DNA of 33,720 nt from positions 1 to 33,720 of the forward strand of contig JAYUKY010000095.1 in the NCBI GenBank assembly GCA_043764015.1, given 5' to 3'. Source of the DNA: JANYGM01 sp043764015 (lineage in GTDB: Bacteria > Bacteroidota > Bacteroidia > Cytophagales > Thermonemataceae). This document shows positions 7,364 to 14,460 of the stretch, piece after piece (positions within the stretch are counted from its first letter, which is position 1; every line of letters begins with the position of its first letter). The notes under the pieces are model-generated. The model had not been told where the DNA came from. It worked only from the letters and a program-made list of their open reading frames with translations, and made no database searches. The translations under genes were made by a program, and so were the position numbers.

Positions 7364-7888
7364 ATGTCTATTCCTCTAATTATTATGTTAATTACTGCAA
7401 TAATGTCTGTTGGGGGCATTATTTTGTGGTATTCGCAAGAAAACGCAATATCACGTAAAATCACAGACAAAGAAGTTATTGAACTTGCAAGGCGCAATAA
7501 TGGCGTTATTAGTGCGGCTATTTTATGCGAAAATACGGCTTTAAACGCTAATGAAGCACGTTATCAACTTCAAAAAATGCAAAATGCAGGAATTTTAAAA
7601 GCAAAAGGTTTTTTGGGTTTTGGTGGCGGAAATTATGTGTTGCGAGATATGCAACAACTTCCAGAAAACAGCCATTTACAGCTTTCTGACTCACAAATTA
7701 TTAGCATAGCTATTGCGCAAGGTGGCAAAATAACCGCTACGGCACTTGCTTTGAAAATGGAAATTCCAGTAGATACTGCCAAGAAAAAACTTGACGAGCT
7801 TCAAAAAAATGATATTTTTGAGATGAATATAACAGAAAATGGTACAATAGTCTATCATTTAATGGATACGAGCTTGCTAAACCCATAA
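7364..7888 (+). CDS. Membrane-anchored protein with two winged-helix-like repeats
   Basis: This 174-residue protein begins with one strongly hydrophobic segment (about 1-24) with no signal-peptidase site, so it is probably a membrane anchor with a cytoplasmic tail. The tail holds two repeats of about 60 residues. The first (about 33-92) runs ITDKEVIELARRNNG...YQLQKMQNAGIL...NYVL; the second (about 107-166) runs LSDSQIISIAIAQGG...KKLDELQKNDIFEM...VYHL. Each has a helix-helix-turn-helix-beta pattern like a winged-helix DNA-binding domain. No sensory domain is present between membrane and DNA-binding units. The family is not recognised. It is divergent from recJ and ends in a terminator shared with the convergent AraC gene. 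Signalling from the membrane to DNA is an inference; protein-protein binding by the winged helices is the alternative. Confidence 0.75.
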   Translation: MSIPLIIMLITAIMSVGGIILWYSQENAISRKITDKEVIELARRNNGVISAAILCENTALNANEARYQLQKMQNAGILKAKGFLGFGGGNYVLRDMQQLPENSHLQLSDSQIISIAIAQGGKITATALALKMEIPVDTAKKKLDELQKNDIFEMNITENGTIVYHLMDTSLLNP

Positions 7889-7918
7889 AAAAACGGTTGT
7901 ATTTTTGCAACCGTTTTT
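7889..7918. terminator. Bidirectional intrinsic terminator
   Basis: AAAAACGGTTG (7889-7899) pairs with CAACCGTTTTT (7908-7918) around an eight-base loop. T-runs close the stem on both strands. It lies between the convergent stops of the membrane winged-helix gene (7888) and the AraC gene (7920). Confidence 0.85.
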
Positions 7919-7919
7919 G

Positions 7920-8840
7920 TTAGTTAAAAGTTTGTCTAAACTCCAAAGGGGAAAGATTTGTTTTTTTCTTAAACAAATTTCCAAATGTTTGCGGGTAGTC
8001 AAAGCCTAATTCATAGGCAATTTCACTCACAGATAAATCCGTTGTAGAAAGTTTTTCTTTAGCCATTTCTATCAACTTATTATGTATGTGTTGTTGCGTA
8101 CTTTGCCCAGTTAGTGATTTTAGTAAGCCACTTAAATAATTGGGTGAGAGATTTAAGGTCTGAGCAATCAAATTAACAGTTGGCAAACCTTTTTCAGCTA
8201 AATTTTCATTGCTAAAATACTGCGTAAGTACCTCTTCTAAATGGGTTAATGTTTGATAGCTTACTTTTTTTCGTGTAATAAATTGCCTTTGATAAAATCT
8301 TTGCGAATAATTAAGTAAAGTTTCAATCTGTGAAATAATGATACTTTGGCTAAAATTATCTATATTTTCGTTGCATTCTTGTTCTATATTTTTGATAATA
8401 TCTTTTAAAATCAATTCTTCTTTATTGGATAGAAAAAGGGCTTCATTTACAGAATAATCAAAGAAATCAAACTGTTTCATATTTTTAGCTAATGATGTTT
8501 CCCATAAAAAGTCAGGGTGAATCAGCAACATCCACCCTGAACGGTTTACATCATTATTATTTGATGGCAATACCCCAAATACCTGATTGGGTGACAAGAA
8601 AAACATTATTCCTTCATCAAAATCATAGTTTTGCTGACCATACTTCAACTTTGCATCTACACCACGTTTTATAGCAATATTATAAAAGTCAAAAATCCAA
8701 TTTTTGGCTTCTATTTCTGGCGTACAGTTAATATCAGCGTAATTTATAACGCTAATTAGCGGATGTTTTGGTTGTGGTAAGCCTTTCAGGTTATGAAACT
8801 CGCTGATGGTTTTTACCCTGTATGGTTGTTTGCTTGTCAT
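7920..8840 (-). CDS. AraC-family transcriptional regulator 1
   Basis: This 306-residue regulator has an N-terminal cupin-like ligand or effector region (about 20-180; conserved landmarks ISEFH, SGWMLLIHPDFLW and FFDYSVNEALFLS) and a C-terminal AraC double helix-turn-helix (about 205-306). The second helix-turn-helix has the signature LSVSEIAYELGFDYPQTFGNLFKKKTN (residues given in part). It is one of three full-length paralogs plus one remnant within 7 kb. It lies 15 bases after the NmrA-like reductase gene on the same strand, so the two are very likely co-transcribed and the regulator probably controls that operon. The ligand is unknown. Confidence 0.93.
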   Translation of the reverse strand: MTSKQPYRVKTISEFHNLKGLPQPKHPLISVINYADINCTPEIEAKNWIFDFYNIAIKRGVDAKLKYGQQNYDFDEGIMFFLSPNQVFGVLPSNNNDVNRSGWMLLIHPDFLWETSLAKNMKQFDFFDYSVNEALFLSNKEELILKDIIKNIEQECNENIDNFSQSIIISQIETLLNYSQRFYQRQFITRKKVSYQTLTHLEEVLTQYFSNENLAEKGLPTVNLIAQTLNLSPNYLSGLLKSLTGQSTQQHIHNKLIEMAKEKLSTTDLSVSEIAYELGFDYPQTFGNLFKKKTNLSPLEFRQTFN

Positions 8841-8855
8841 AGCACAAATTTATGA

Positions 8856-9755
8856 TTATTGGTTATAAATTTTCGCAAAATCAATGGCAAAGTCTGCAAA
8901 TTTTGTTTTGCCTAATGTAGGAAGATTTTTGTAATAATCTTCATACAATACTTTTGTTCCTTGGGCAGCTTTCATTTCTATGTAACCTTTTGCAATTTCT
9001 GGATTAAATCCTATTGCTACCCAAGCACCAAATAATTTTTCATCTGACATCACTTGCCATTTCAAGTTTGGAACGCCAATGGCTTTGCCCAAAACTTTTG
9101 CTATTTCGTTAGGTGAAATCTCTTCACTTGCAATGTAGCGAACAGTTCTACCCTCAAAAGGCTTTTCTATTTCTTCCGCTATTGCAGAGGCAATATCCAA
9201 AGGAGAAACCCAAGGTTCTTTGTCATCACCACCATAATTCTGAATTATTGTAGCTTGTGTTTTTATTGTTTCCATTTCTCTCAAAATATTCGTATAAAAC
9301 CCCACAGGACGCATAAACTTTATAGAAACATCATTAGGCAGTTGGTTTAAAATACCTTCCACATCATAATGAAAACGAAGAATACCATTGCCTTTGTCTG
9401 TGTGTCCGCCAATAGTGCTTAGGTAGATTACACGTTTTACGCCTGATTGAGCTATTGCCTTTTGGTAATTTTTGCCAATTTGGTTGTAATACGCATAGAT
9501 ATCAAAACTCTGGTCAAAAAATACGTTCATATCATTTGTTGCCATACAGTACACAATGTCTGCACTTTTGAAGGTTGATGTTAGAAAATCAACATCTTCC
9601 ATTGAACCAATAGCAGCTTTTGCACCAATGGCTTCAATGTCTGCCTGTCTTTCGGATTTGCTACTGATAACAGTAACTGAATGACCTTTTTGCACCAACT
9701 CCTGAGTTAGTGGTTTGCTAATGTTCCCAAGAGAACCTGTTACTACAATTTTCAT
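8856..9755 (-). CDS. NmrA-like NAD(P)-binding oxidoreductase (atypical SDR)
   Basis: The 299-residue protein starts with a Rossmann dinucleotide-binding motif (MKIVVTGSLGNISKPL; GxxGxxS/G type at residues 7-13). ADIVYCMATND and VKRVIYLSTIGG follow at the strand ends expected for the NmrA/HSCARG group, and a C-terminal substrate region follows. These proteins act as NAD(P)H-dependent reductases or redox sensors; the classical YxxxK motif is not obvious. The promoter region carries a 51-bp sequence almost identical to the one in front of the map gene. The AraC regulator 1 gene follows after 15 bases. The substrate cannot be predicted. Confidence 0.88.
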   Translation of the reverse strand: MKIVVTGSLGNISKPLTQELVQKGHSVTVISSKSERQADIEAIGAKAAIGSMEDVDFLTSTFKSADIVYCMATNDMNVFFDQSFDIYAYYNQIGKNYQKAIAQSGVKRVIYLSTIGGHTDKGNGILRFHYDVEGILNQLPNDVSIKFMRPVGFYTNILREMETIKTQATIIQNYGGDDKEPWVSPLDIASAIAEEIEKPFEGRTVRYIASEEISPNEIAKVLGKAIGVPNLKWQVMSDEKLFGAWVAIGFNPEIAKGYIEMKAAQGTKVLYEDYYKNLPTLGKTKFADFAIDFAKIYNQ

Positions 9756-9783
9756 TTTTATTTGGTTTTAAAATTTGATACTG

Positions 9784-9851
9784 CAAAGGTATCTTACATA
9801 AAAAACAAATACATAATCAAATCTATTTTTATCTAATGAAAATCTAAGGTT
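9784..9851 (-). promoter_or_regulatory. Promoter/operator region of the NmrA-like gene, copy 1 of a 51-bp repeat
   Basis: On the minus strand a TACCTTTG -7 box (9784-9791) lies about 28 bases before the ATG. Upstream, 9801-9851 matches 10932-10982 with one mismatch over 51 bases. The repeat holds three TAGAT motifs (ATCTA at 9821, 9831 and 9842 on the plus strand) spaced 10 and 11 bases apart, i.e. on one face of the helix. This layout would suit an AraC-type operator; that role is inferred. Confidence 0.55.
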
Positions 9852-9868
9852 GATTTTTATTTTTTAAT

Positions 9869-10123
9869 TTAGTTAAATGAACTTCTAAATTCAAGTGGTG
9901 AAACATTTGTTTTTTGCTTAAATAACTTACTAAATGATTGTGAATGTTCAAAACCTAAGCTATACGCAATTTCACTCACAGATAAGCTGGTTGTTGTAAG
10001 TTTTTCTTTTGCTTTTTCAATCAGTTTTTCGTGTATATGTTGTTGTGTATTTTGCCCTGTCAAATTTCGTAGCAAACTGCCTAAATAACTTGACGAAACA
10101 TTTAATTTATCTATTGCAGATAT
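9869..10123 (-). pseudogene. Truncated AraC-family regulator (C-terminal domain only)
   Basis: Only the last 84 codons of an AraC regulator remain. They begin within the first helix-turn-helix (NVSSSYLGSLLRNLTGQNTQ) and run to the normal end (SPLEFRSSFN). The reading frame starts directly after the stop codon of the map gene, in the same frame, with no start codon of its own except an internal TTG at 10075. About 220 N-terminal residues are missing compared with the paralogs. Positions 9978-10063 are identical over 86 bases to 13595-13680 in AraC 3. The upstream part was probably lost by a deletion or recombination that joined map to this remnant. A small DNA-binding-only protein made from the TTG is possible but unproven. 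Confidence 0.85.
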
Positions 10124-10888
10124 TCAACTCCATATCTCGTTCATTTCTGTCAGTACTATTGGTTTTCCATCTGTAACTATGATTGTATGTTCGTGTTGCG
10201 CCATAAAACCGCCTCTATTTCCTACCATAGTCCAACCATCTTGCAGTGTGTTGGCATAAGTGGAAGTTGTTGAAATAAATGTTTCAATAGCAACTACTGA
10301 ATTTTTCTTAAACCTTGTAAGATTAAATCTATCTCTGAAATTAGCTATTTCGTTTGGTTCTTCGTGAAGGCTTCTTCCTATACCGTGACCCGTTAGATTT
10401 TTTATTACTTTAAAACCTCTTTTTTTTGCTTCTGTCTCAATTAAATAGCCAATATCAGAGATTCTAACGCCTTCTTTTATGTTATGAACTGCTTTGTATA
10501 AAATTTGCTTTGAAGCCTCAATAAGTTTTTGGTGTTGGTTCATATCTGTCCCAAGAACAAAAGAACCTCCATTATCCGACCAAAACCCATCTAACTCTGC
10601 TGAAACATCAATATTAATTAAATCTCCTTCATTAAGAATTTTTTTGTCAGATGGAATACCGTGACAAAATTCATTATTTATACTTATGCAAGTCCAACCA
10701 GGAAAGCCATAAGTAACGTAAGGTGCAGATTTGGCACCTAAATCATTTAGAATTTTGCCACCAAAATTATCTAATTCCATTGTAGTCATTCCTGGTTTTG
10801 CAAAGTTTCTCATTTCTTTTAAGGTATGAGCAACAGCTTTACTTACCTTTTTCATTCCAATTAATTCTAATTCTTTACTTATTGACAT
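10124..10888 (-). CDS. map: Type I methionine aminopeptidase
   Basis: This enzyme removes the initiator methionine from new proteins. The 254-residue sequence has all five metal ligands of the family: D94 and D105 (NIDV...SDNGGSF, with the usual 11-residue spacing), H168 (LTGHGIG), E202 (AIETF) and E233 (QHEHT). The catalytic-site histidine is H76 (EFCHGIP). The gene is not in the ribosomal-protein setting of a housekeeping map; it sits in an array of AraC regulators and oxidoreductases, so it is probably an additional copy. It ends in frame with, and immediately before, a truncated AraC gene. Its promoter region shares the 51-bp repeat with the NmrA-like gene. Confidence 0.93.
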   Translation of the reverse strand: MSISKELELIGMKKVSKAVAHTLKEMRNFAKPGMTTMELDNFGGKILNDLGAKSAPYVTYGFPGWTCISINNEFCHGIPSDKKILNEGDLINIDVSAELDGFWSDNGGSFVLGTDMNQHQKLIEASKQILYKAVHNIKEGVRISDIGYLIETEAKKRGFKVIKNLTGHGIGRSLHEEPNEIANFRDRFNLTRFKKNSVVAIETFISTTSTYANTLQDGWTMVGNRGGFMAQHEHTIIVTDGKPIVLTEMNEIWS

Positions 10889-10931
10889 TGGTTTTTTGTT
10901 AAATATTTATCATTGTAAAGATAACCTAAAT

Positions 10932-10982
10932 AAAAACAAATACATAATCAAATCTATTTTTGTCTAATGAAAATCTAAGGTT
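10932..10982 (-). promoter_or_regulatory. Candidate operator upstream of map, copy 2 of a 51-bp repeat
   Basis: This 51-base stretch matches 9801-9851 with a single mismatch (G at 10962 in place of A). Two TAGAT motifs are intact (plus-strand ATCTA at 10952 and 10973); the middle one is changed to GTCTA (10962). It lies 44 bases before the map start and directly follows the 3' end of the AraC 2 gene. Confidence 0.55.
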
Positions 10983-10999
10983 AGTTTCTTTTTTGTGAT

Positions 11000-11914
11000 T
11001 TAGTTAAACGAAGCTCTAAATTCAAGTGGTGTCAAGTTTGTTTTGTTTTTAAAAAGTTTGCTAAATGACTGCGGATATTCAAAACCTAAGCTATACGCAA
11101 TTTCACTTACAGATAAATTAGTCGTGCTTAAACTTTGCTTGGCACAGTCAATAAGTTTATTTTGAATATGTTGTTGGGTGTTTTGTTGAGTGTGTATTCT
11201 CAATAAACTCCCCAAATAATTAGGTGAAATGTTTAGCTGTTTTGCAATGTCTGTTACTTTTGGAATACCTTTTTCTGAGAGTGTTCCATCTTCAAAGTAA
11301 TTAAGAAGTGCTTTTTCAAACCGTTCTAATAATTCATAGCTTGACTTTTTTCGGGTCAAAAATTGACGTTCATAAAAACGCTCTGAATAAATAAGCAATA
11401 ATTCTATTTGGGCAATAATAATATCTTGGCTGAATTTGTCAATATTAGATTTATATTCCTTTGCAATTTTCAAAAAAATATCAACCAGAATTTTCTCTTC
11501 ATCATCTGAAAGAAAAAGAGCCTCATTTACTGAATACTGAAAAAAATCATAAGATTTTATTTTTTTAGCCAGAGATGTCTGCCATAAAAAATCAGGGTGA
11601 ATAAGTAACAACCAACCTGTTGGCTCAACTATAATATTTTGATTAACTTCTATTCTCAAGAATTGAAGCGGTGAAACAAAAGACAATACTCCTGTATTGA
11701 AGTCGTATTGTTGTTGCCCATAATTGAATTTGGCATTAATATTTCGTTTTAACCCAATAGAGTAGAAATTCTGAATCCATCTCAACTCATTATCATTGAT
11801 AAGATAGAAAACTTTACTGTAATCTATCAGACTAATCAGCGAATGTTCGGGATTAGGTAGATTGCTAAATTTGTGAAATTCTGTTATTGAATCAAAACGA
11901 AATATTTTTTTCAT
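11000..11914 (-). CDS. AraC-family transcriptional regulator 2
   Basis: This 304-residue paralog of AraC 1 and AraC 3 has the same layout: an N-terminal effector region (SITEFHKFSNLP, PTGWLLLIHPDFLW, FFQYSVNEALFLS) and a C-terminal double helix-turn-helix ending FKNKTNLTPLEFRASFN. Its last 119 bases (10998-11116) match 13484-13602 of AraC 3 with two mismatches, while the rest of the genes is much less similar. It follows the SDR gene by 54 bases on the same strand, with a hairpin across the boundary, and is probably expressed with it. Confidence 0.93.
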   Translation of the reverse strand: MKKIFRFDSITEFHKFSNLPNPEHSLISLIDYSKVFYLINDNELRWIQNFYSIGLKRNINAKFNYGQQQYDFNTGVLSFVSPLQFLRIEVNQNIIVEPTGWLLLIHPDFLWQTSLAKKIKSYDFFQYSVNEALFLSDDEEKILVDIFLKIAKEYKSNIDKFSQDIIIAQIELLLIYSERFYERQFLTRKKSSYELLERFEKALLNYFEDGTLSEKGIPKVTDIAKQLNISPNYLGSLLRIHTQQNTQQHIQNKLIDCAKQSLSTTNLSVSEIAYSLGFEYPQSFSKLFKNKTNLTPLEFRASFN

Positions 11915-11954
11915 TGTATTATTTTTTATTATTTAGGGTTACAATTATTCCCAG

Positions 11955-11991
11955 ATACACTATCAGTATCAAAATGCTGTAGATAGTGTAT
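11955..11991 (-). other. Intercistronic hairpin at the SDR/AraC 2 boundary
   Basis: ATACACTATC (11955-11964) is the reverse complement of GATAGTGTAT (11982-11991). The stem spans the SDR stop codon (11969-11971) and has no following T-run. It may tune read-through or mRNA stability between enzyme and regulator. Confidence 0.45.
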
Positions 11992-12808
11992 ATTGTTTCC
12001 ATTTTTCTAACTCTTTTTTGACATTGTCAATTTTATTATTCGCAAATTCGTAAGCATCTTGTCCCAAAAATAAATGCAAAGGAGGATTTGCTTCTGTACT
12101 AATTTTCATCAATACATCAGCCAATTTTTCAGGGTCATTTGGTTGATTTCCATTTATTTCATTTAGATGAAAGTTTTCTGCCTGCCTTGCTTCTTTGTAA
12201 TCAATAATTGGATTTTGAGGAATTTTTACTGAATCACTAGTCAAAAAATTAGTCCTAAAATATCCTGGATAAACAAGCGTGGTTTTTATTCCAAACGCCT
12301 TTCCCTCTGCTTGAAGTGTCTCGGTAATACCAGAAACTGCAAACTTCGTTGAGCAATAAATACCCGCATTGACAAAATTGCCCGTAAAACCGCCTATTGA
12401 ACTTACATTGAAAAAAAAACCTGCTTTCTTTGCCCTAAAAAGAGGCATAATTGCACGAATTACATTAAGTAACCCAAAAACATTTACATCATAATTTTCT
12501 CTTGCCTCCTTGTCTGTCAATTCTTCTAATGTTCCAAATTGCGCATAGCCTGCATTATTCACAACTACATCAATTTTTCCAAAATGTGTAATGCTTTTTT
12601 CAACAGCATTTTCCACATCATTATAATCAATTAAATTTACTTCAAGCGGTAAAAACACATCAGACTTTTGACCAATTTCACTAATTAGAGATTGTGTGTT
12701 TCGTGTAGTTGCTGCCACACAATAACCATTTTGCAGTAATTTTTTGACTAAAGTAAGCCCCAAACCTTTTGAAGCCCCTGTAACGAACCATATTTTTTTC
12801 ACTTCCAT
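11969..12808 (-). CDS. Short-chain dehydrogenase/reductase (classical SDR)
   Basis: This 279-residue enzyme has the cofactor motif TGASKGLG (10-17), the NNAG motif (84-87), and a catalytic serine (NVSS, about 136-137) with Tyr151 and Lys155 (YCSTK). It should catalyse NAD(P)(H)-dependent oxidation or reduction of an alcohol or carbonyl compound. The substrate cannot be read from sequence. It is the first gene of a probable two-gene unit with AraC 2. Upstream (12809-13030) is 222 bases of AT-rich spacer with a CATCTTTG that only weakly resembles a -7 box. Confidence 0.93.
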   Translation of the reverse strand: MEVKKIWFVTGASKGLGLTLVKKLLQNGYCVAATTRNTQSLISEIGQKSDVFLPLEVNLIDYNDVENAVEKSITHFGKIDVVVNNAGYAQFGTLEELTDKEARENYDVNVFGLLNVIRAIMPLFRAKKAGFFFNVSSIGGFTGNFVNAGIYCSTKFAVSGITETLQAEGKAFGIKTTLVYPGYFRTNFLTSDSVKIPQNPIIDYKEARQAENFHLNEINGNQPNDPEKLADVLMKISTEANPPLHLFLGQDAYEFANNKIDNVKKELEKWKQYTLSTAF

Positions 12809-13030
12809 TTGTTTAAAATTTTATTGTTAAAATAATGTTGCAAAGATGATTGAAAAAGAAAAAACTTATGTAGCCAAATCAATGAATTTTGTAGTATTAT
12901 CGTGAATTTCAGGTATCCTATATAGGTTTTATTCCTAAATATTTGACAGTCTGGTAAGAGAGTTAGTTTAAGTATTAAACGGATAACTCTGTGAAAAATG
13001 ATAAAATAAAATGCTTAAGTAATTTTTAAG

Positions 13031-13474
13031 CTACAATTTTGCTTGGTCTATTGCTTTGTATAATTTCCAATCTCCGTCTATTTTTTTCCAAATGTTGATA
13101 TATTTGGCAGAATTTTGAGTACCTGATTTTGATGTTGATATGAAAGTGCCGACTTCAAACGCAATATTTTCGGATATTAGTTCTAGTGTTGTTGGCGTGC
13201 TTTTTATGTCAATACCTGTTAGGGCAATTTTTTCATAAAATGGCTTTAATGCCATAATTCCGACTATTTCTGTCCCATTTCGTAGAAATAAGGTAGCATC
13301 TTTTGAGTGCATTTCTAACACATAATTTGGGTTGCCATTTTTTAATGATATTCGCATTTTTTCATACTTTTTAATGATGATTTGTTTTATATCATCATTA
13401 ATATTTGATTTTTTATTGTTACAGGATAACAAAAAAGCAGTCAATAATACAAATAGTAGTGATATTGGTTTCAT
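13031..13474 (-). CDS. Small NTF2-like (SnoaL/DUF4440-type) lipoprotein
   Basis: The 147-residue protein has a lipoprotein signal peptide with lipobox LLSC (Cys18). The mature part resembles the SnoaL/DUF4440 cone fold: a first helix with EKMRISLKNGNPNYVLEMHSKDA, then TLFLRNGTEIVG, and the closing strand KYINIWKKIDGDWKLYKAI typical of the family. Such domains bind small molecules or act as isomerases or hydratases, but many have no known activity. The gene starts 11 bases after the AraC 3 stop on the same strand, so it probably belongs to the AKR-AraC 3 transcript. Confidence 0.82.
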   Translation of the reverse strand: MKPISLLFVLLTAFLLSCNNKKSNINDDIKQIIIKKYEKMRISLKNGNPNYVLEMHSKDATLFLRNGTEIVGIMALKPFYEKIALTGIDIKSTPTTLELISENIAFEVGTFISTSKSGTQNSAKYINIWKKIDGDWKLYKAIDQAKL

Positions 13475-13485
13475 AATGTGGAAAT

Positions 13486-14406
13486 TTAGTTAAACGAAGC
13501 TCTAAATTCAAGTGGTGTCAAATTTGTTTTGTTTTTAAAAAGTTTGCTAAATGACTGTGGATATTCAAAACCTAAGCTATACGCAATTTCACTTACAGAT
13601 AAGCTGGTTGTTGTAAGTTTTTCTTTTGCTTTTTCAATCAGTTTTTCGTGTATATGTTGTTGTGTATTTTGCCCTGTCAAGTTTCGCAGCATATCACTTA
13701 AATAAGAAGATGAAACATTGAGTTCTGTGGCTAATTTTTCAACTGTTGGTAATATCAAATTTGGATTATCTGTAAAATATTTATCCAAAATATTTTCAAA
13801 GTTTGTGAGTAAATCACTTGTAGCCATTTTTCTTGTAATAAATTGTCTGTTGTAAAAACGGCTACAATAACTCAAAAGTAATTCAAGGTTTGAAACAATC
13901 ACGTCTTGACTAAAATTATCCAATCTTGCATTTATTTCATTCTGAATGTTTTGAATAATTATTTCAATTGTTTTTTCTTCTTCCTCTGAAAGATGCAATG
14001 CCTCGTTTGCCTCATAAGAAAAAAAACCATAATTTTTAATAGCCTTTCCTAGAGGATATTGCCTAATTAAATCTGAATGAAATAATAATGACCAACCATC
14101 ATTATTTCTATCTTCTTGATTATCAATACTAATTATTTGATTTGGAGCAATAAAAGACATTGTGCCATCATCAAAATCATAGTGATTTTTGCCATATTTT
14201 AATTTTCCTTTAAAACTTTTTTTGATAGAAATATTATAAAAACCCAAAAGTAATTTTTCGTTTTTATTAGATATTTCTTCTGTATTTGTGGTCTTAGAAT
14301 GGTCAATAATTGTAATCAATGGGTTTAACGGACTTGACAGCCCTATAAAAGAATGTAGTTCTTTGATTGAACTTATTTTTTTTATATTTTGCTCTGTATT
14401 TTTCAT
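13486..14406 (-). CDS. AraC-family transcriptional regulator 3 (mosaic)
   Basis: This is a 306-residue paralog with an N-terminal effector region (SSIKELHSFIGL, NDGWSLLFHSDL, FFSYEANEALHLS) and a C-terminal AraC double helix-turn-helix. Its 3' end is a patchwork: 13484-13602 matches AraC 2 (117 of 119 bases), and 13595-13680 is identical to the AraC remnant (86 of 86). The N-terminal part is clearly divergent from both. This is the signature of gene conversion or recombination among neighbours. It follows the aldo/keto reductase gene by 54 bases with an intervening hairpin and precedes the lipoprotein gene by 11 bases. Confidence 0.93.
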   Translation of the reverse strand: MKNTEQNIKKISSIKELHSFIGLSSPLNPLITIIDHSKTTNTEEISNKNEKLLLGFYNISIKKSFKGKLKYGKNHYDFDDGTMSFIAPNQIISIDNQEDRNNDGWSLLFHSDLIRQYPLGKAIKNYGFFSYEANEALHLSEEEEKTIEIIIQNIQNEINARLDNFSQDVIVSNLELLLSYCSRFYNRQFITRKMATSDLLTNFENILDKYFTDNPNLILPTVEKLATELNVSSSYLSDMLRNLTGQNTQQHIHEKLIEKAKEKLTTTSLSVSEIAYSLGFEYPQSFSKLFKNKTNLTPLEFRASFN

Positions 14407-14415
14407 ATTTAAAAT

Positions 14416-14445
14416 AAGTAGGCAGTAGCATCTTACTGCCTACTT
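14416..14445 (-). terminator. Hairpin between the AKR and AraC 3 genes
   Basis: AAGTAGGCAGTA (14416-14427) pairs perfectly over 12 bp with TACTGCCTACTT (14434-14445), with a six-base loop. On the minus strand it lies after the AKR stop and 10 bases before the AraC 3 ATG; the following sequence is only weakly T-rich. It could be a partial terminator or attenuator that lowers regulator expression relative to the enzyme. Confidence 0.55.
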
Positions 14446-14460
14446 TGTTAATTGGTGAAT

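Noticed and set aside
9869..10075. The 68-residue AraC-like frame as an intact small regulator
   Set aside because: It lacks an ATG and most of the AraC gene, and the same frame extends upstream to the map stop; treated as a remnant, with translation left open.
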